This document shows, in pieces, positions 61,169 to 64,000 of a stretch of DNA of 64,000 nucleotides. The notes beneath the pieces were generated by a model. The model did no database searches. It had not been told where the DNA came from and saw only the letters and a list, made by a program, of their open reading frames with translations. Within the stretch, counting starts at the first letter, position 1, and the number at the start of each line of letters is the position of its first letter. The stretch comes from Pseudomonadaceae bacterium. GTDB taxonomy: Bacteria; Pseudomonadota; Gammaproteobacteria; Pseudomonadales; Azotimanducaceae. A program made the translations under genes and the position numbers. The DNA lies in NCBI GenBank assembly GCA_024743175.1, contig JANSXA010000007.1, positions 186,001 through 250,000 of the forward strand. Direction: 5' to 3'.

Positions 61169-62095
61169 TTAACGCTGCAATTCTGCCGCGTACTTCTGTG
61201 CCAGACCTGCTGCAGGACTGTTGGGATGCAGCTGTTGAACGCGCTGCAGATAGTCTAAAGCGCTCTGGGTGTCCCCCAGATTGTCGTAAACCACACCCAA
61301 CTTATACAATGCGTCAGGCGTTTTCTGATGATCGGGATAAAGGTTCACAACCTGCGCAAATGCCTGACGGGCAAGCTCTGGCTCTACGTTACCAACCAGG
61401 TGTAATTCACCTATCCAGTAATAGGCATTAGGCGTAAATTGACCATTAGGGTACGTCTCAATGAGGCGTTGAAAACCCAGCATTGACGCATCAAAATCCC
61501 GCGCCCGCATGGCCTCAAAAGCCTTTGTATACGCATCCCTTTCACTCAGATTTGTCGGGCTGGCAGCCGATGTCAACGAGTCAGGTGCCGAGGTTATCGG
61601 ACCCGGTGCAGGCTGCTTTTCCGTTATCGCCATGACACGACGGTCCAGGTCAAGATACTGCTCTTTCTGATCACGTTGCAGGCGATTAACCAGATAGGTC
61701 TGTTCTTCCACCTGGCCGCGCAGATCCTGAATTTCCTGCTGCAGCACCTGCAGTTGATAAAACAGCTCGCTCAATTGACCTGAGCTGGCCGCACCGGTCT
61801 TTTGATCAGCGCTCGCTGCTTGAGCGGCATATGCAGGTTCCGTGGGTGCCGCTAACGTTCCATCGCTGTTGTACTTCGGTTCAATTGTCGGCGGTATGTC
61901 GAGGCTCCGGGCGCGATCTGCACGGTTAACCGGCGTGGGGTTTACTGCCCCTTCCGTTTGCAGAACGCGACGAGAATCTTCGACAGATTCTTCGATAGGC
62001 ACCGCTGCTTGTATCGCTGGCGCAAAGGTCTGTGCAGCCAGAGTTGCACAGACCAAAGCTACGTTTGCATTAAGTGTCTGCCGAAAAATATTCAC
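61169..62095 (-). CDS. cpoB: cell division coordinator CpoB (YbgF)
   Basis: A 308-residue periplasmic protein. A signal peptide ends near AIQAA; a coiled coil of about 110-165 (LFYQLQVLQQEIQDLRGQVEEQ) gives trimerisation, and C-terminal tetratricopeptide repeats start at YTKAFEAMRARDFDASMLGFQRLIE. CpoB links septal peptidoglycan synthesis to Tol-Pal constriction. It lies 23 bp downstream of pal and 4 bp upstream of queE. Residues 35-105 are low in structure. Confidence 0.94.
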   Translation of the reverse strand: MNIFRQTLNANVALVCATLAAQTFAPAIQAAVPIEESVEDSRRVLQTEGAVNPTPVNRADRARSLDIPPTIEPKYNSDGTLAAPTEPAYAAQAASADQKTGAASSGQLSELFYQLQVLQQEIQDLRGQVEEQTYLVNRLQRDQKEQYLDLDRRVMAITEKQPAPGPITSAPDSLTSAASPTNLSERDAYTKAFEAMRARDFDASMLGFQRLIETYPNGQFTPNAYYWIGELHLVGNVEPELARQAFAQVVNLYPDHQKTPDALYKLGVVYDNLGDTQSALDYLQRVQQLHPNSPAAGLAQKYAAELQR

Positions 62096-62118
62096 GACCC
62101 GGAGTTCCTCAATTGCGT

Positions 62119-62658
62119 CTAGCGATAAACCATTACCGCACGACGGTTACGTTCCCATGCAGATTCCGTGTGACCGGGATCAGCTGGCTGCTCTTCACCA
62201 TAACTTACTGTCTCTATCTGACGTGCAGATACACCTGCTGACAGCAGGAAGCTGCGGATCGAATCTGCGCGACGTTCGCCCAGCGCCAGGTTGTATTCGC
62301 GTGTGCCGCGTTCGTCACAGTGGCCTTCGACCACAATGCTGCGATCGCTGTTACGACGCAGAACCTGGGCATGAAGTTCCAATGCGGCCAGATCACTGGG
62401 ACTCAACACTGCGCGGTCGTAGCCAAAGTAAAAGGTGCGGGTCAGTGGACGACCATCAGGACCAAGCACGTTGCCGGCACTGTCAAAATCAGCCAGTTCA
62501 GGTTCGGGCTCAGGCTGCGGTACGGGTTGAGGCGCAGGTTGTTCAATAGGCTCGGGCTCAGGTACCGGCTCCGTAGAGGTACTGGAACAACCAGCCATCA
62601 GTAGGGCTGCCAACACCAGTGTCATCAGACTGGGGAAGCGGGGTGATTGCATCTGCAT
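62119..62658 (-). CDS. pal: peptidoglycan-associated lipoprotein Pal
   Basis: A 179-residue lipoprotein (lipobox MAGC). After it lies a Pro-Glu repeat linker (PEPEPIEQPAPQPVPQPEPE), then an OmpA-like peptidoglycan-binding domain with VEGHCDERGTREYNLALGERRA. ATG 62658 has AAGGAG six bases upstream; an in-frame GTG at 62679 is less likely. Pal ties the outer membrane to peptidoglycan and works with TolB. It follows tolB by 98 bp and precedes cpoB. Confidence 0.96.
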   Translation of the reverse strand: MQMQSPRFPSLMTLVLAALLMAGCSSTSTEPVPEPEPIEQPAPQPVPQPEPEPELADFDSAGNVLGPDGRPLTRTFYFGYDRAVLSPSDLAALELHAQVLRRNSDRSIVVEGHCDERGTREYNLALGERRADSIRSFLLSAGVSARQIETVSYGEEQPADPGHTESAWERNRRAVMVYR

Positions 62659-62756
62659 CAAGGTCTCCTTTGGTTGCACAAGGCAACGTTTTAAAGTGCT
62701 GATCCGAATTATCCCGGGTCAGCTTGTTAAGTTCAGTCATCGATCTCTATTTCTGC

Positions 62757-64000
62757 TCAGCCGTCCAAAAACGGTGACCAAGCGGGTTCTCTCACATCCC
62801 CAGACGACGATGGTAAGCGATACTTCACGCTGCCATCGATCGACACAACCGCAAGTATACCGCGTCCCCTGTCCTGGGTGGCATATATGAGCATCGTGCC
62901 ATTTGGCGCGAGCGATGGCGACTCGTCTAAAGCTGTTTGCGTTAACACCTGCAAATTGTCGCGTTCCAGGTCCTGCCATGCAATATGGAAGACGCCATTT
63001 GTGCGGTGTACAAAAACCAGATGCTTGCCGTCGGGCAGCAATCTGGCGCGCGCATTATAGTCACCACGAAACGTAAGTCTCTCTAAAAGATTAGTAGATA
63101 ACTCCAGTTGATAGATTTGTGGTCGCCCGCCACGGTCCGAGGTGAAAATGATGCTGCTGCCATCGGGTGACCAGCTGGGTTCTGTATCAATAGCGTGATG
63201 GCGGGTGACCTGCCGCAAAGATTTCGTAGCCAGATCCATAATAAATATTTCAGGATCGCCGTCTTTTGACAAGACCATTGCCAGTTGTCGGCCATCTGGT
63301 GAGAAAACCGGCGCACTGTTGATGCCACGGAAGTTTGTCAGACGCTCTCGATAGGGACCATTGACGTCCTGGATGACAATACTGGGTCGGCCCGTTTCAA
63401 ACGTCACGTAGGCAACACGTTTGCCATCCGGGGCCCAACTGGCGGACATGATCGGTTCACGCGAACTGAACAGGGTACGCGACCGTTCACCATCAGAATC
63501 TGCAATTTCCAGTTGATATACCGCATCCGGGCTACCGGCATTGCGCGCCAGCACGTACATGATTTTGGTTGAAAAAGCGCCGCGAATACCGGTGACCTCT
63601 TCATAGATGGCGTCCGCAATCTGATGGGACACGTCACGCCACTGGCTGCGCGCTACAGAATAACGACGACTCAGCATAAGACGTTCGCCCAGCACGTCGT
63701 ACAGCTCAAACTCAACCGCAACGCGGCCGCCTGCATCAACTCGCGCACTGCCTATCACCAGGTAGGCGGTTTTTAAAATGCGCCAGTCGCGGAAAAAGAC
63801 GGTCGCCCGGCTGCTTGGGTAAGACAACATGTTTTCCGACGCCAGTGGATCGAACTGGCCGCTGCGCGCAAGATCAAAACCGACAATATCGGCTATATTC
63901 GTCTCGCTCATGAGACTGGGGTCCATCTTGAACGGCACCACCGCAACACGAATAGGCTCATCAACACCGCGATCAATAATGATCGTGTCGAGGGAGCCTG
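62757..64000 (-). CDS. tolB: TolB, Tol-Pal periplasmic beta-propeller (5' truncated by window edge)
   Basis: The visible 414 residues lack only the signal peptide and a few mature residues; the frame is open at the right end and reads ...[12 protein letters not shown], the normal start of mature TolB. The N-terminal alpha/beta domain is followed by a six-blade beta-propeller with repeated [15 protein letters not shown] and SPSLAPNG motifs. TolB couples Pal to TolA during division. The order tolB-pal-cpoB-queE-queC is typical of gammaproteobacteria; tolA and tolR should lie to the right. Confidence 0.96.
   Translation of the reverse strand, partial: GSLDTIIIDRGVDEPIRVAVVPFKMDPSLMSETNIADIVGFDLARSGQFDPLASENMLSYPSSRATVFFRDWRILKTAYLVIGSARVDAGGRVAVEFELYDVLGERLMLSRRYSVARSQWRDVSHQIADAIYEEVTGIRGAFSTKIMYVLARNAGSPDAVYQLEIADSDGERSRTLFSSREPIMSASWAPDGKRVAYVTFETGRPSIVIQDVNGPYRERLTNFRGINSAPVFSPDGRQLAMVLSKDGDPEIFIMDLATKSLRQVTRHHAIDTEPSWSPDGSSIIFTSDRGGRPQIYQLELSTNLLERLTFRGDYNARARLLPDGKHLVFVHRTNGVFHIAWQDLERDNLQVLTQTALDESPSLAPNGTMLIYATQDRGRGILAVVSIDGSVKYRLPSSSGDVREPAWSPFLDG

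Noticed and set aside
1-64000. CRISPR arrays, insertion sequences or prophage genes
   Set aside because: No regularly spaced repeats, transposase, integrase or phage structural gene was seen by reading the window.

Overview
The window is chromosomal DNA of a Gram-negative gammaproteobacterium. It carries the canonical order tolB-pal-cpoB-queE-queC-tRNA-Lys at the right end, the dapA-bamC pair, a Bam-associated protease (bepA), Pal/Tol envelope genes and nadA. Coding density is very high, with many 1-4 bp start/stop overlaps. The abundance of acyl-CoA, P450, Baeyer-Villiger and SDR genes suggests a lipid- or hydrocarbon-using, possibly marine, lineage; that placement is inference. No insertion sequence, phage gene or CRISPR array was seen.

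Layout. 1-9948: the end of an MFS transporter, a methyltransferase, a diguanylate cyclase, a CoA-transferase/CoA-ligase pair, small envelope genes (PspC, lipoproteins), and a leftward operon of a glutamine synthetase-like enzyme, a glutamine amidotransferase, YkvA and a DUF6279 lipoprotein. 9949-10344 is the only gap over 300 bp; it holds a cluster of DnaA-box-like sequences. 10345-16282: a compact leftward operon of FHA protein, PP2C phosphatase, Ser/Thr kinase with a C-terminal FGE-like domain, a TpsB/Omp85-type outer-membrane transporter with an N-terminal cytoplasmic domain and membrane helix, and a small exported protein. This is the most unusual system in the window: it looks like a phosphorylation circuit built onto a two-partner-secretion pore, with no obvious exoprotein. 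16390-25441: housekeeping genes (cnoX-like, MBL hydrolase, bamC, dapA, perM-like, tusA-like, bepA, nadA, ATP-grasp).

25425-34861: two SDRs, a VOC protein divergent from soxR with a near-consensus SoxR box between them, a MOSC protein, LysR/pirin/nitroreductase/KefB-type antiporter, and an HDOD protein. This block looks like a redox/electrophile stress region. 34850-52979: an accessory lipid/xenobiotic catabolism region (amidohydrolase, BVMO, acyl-CoA ligase, transporters, enoyl-CoA hydratases, SDR, APH-like phosphotransferase, CYP153-like P450, MDR reductase). A 205-bp element with 31-bp perfect terminal inverted repeats (44537-44741) and a 17-bp palindromic operator beside an XRE regulator (48905-48921) lie within it. 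53071-59555: an orphan PAS histidine kinase, an NTF2-like protein, selO, and an overlapping aminotransferase/ThDP enzyme pair resembling the arginine transaminase pathway (AruH/AruI). 59648-64000: tRNA-Lys, the queuosine precursor genes, and cpoB, pal and the 5'-truncated tolB.

Calls rest on motif and family recognition by eye; no database search was run.
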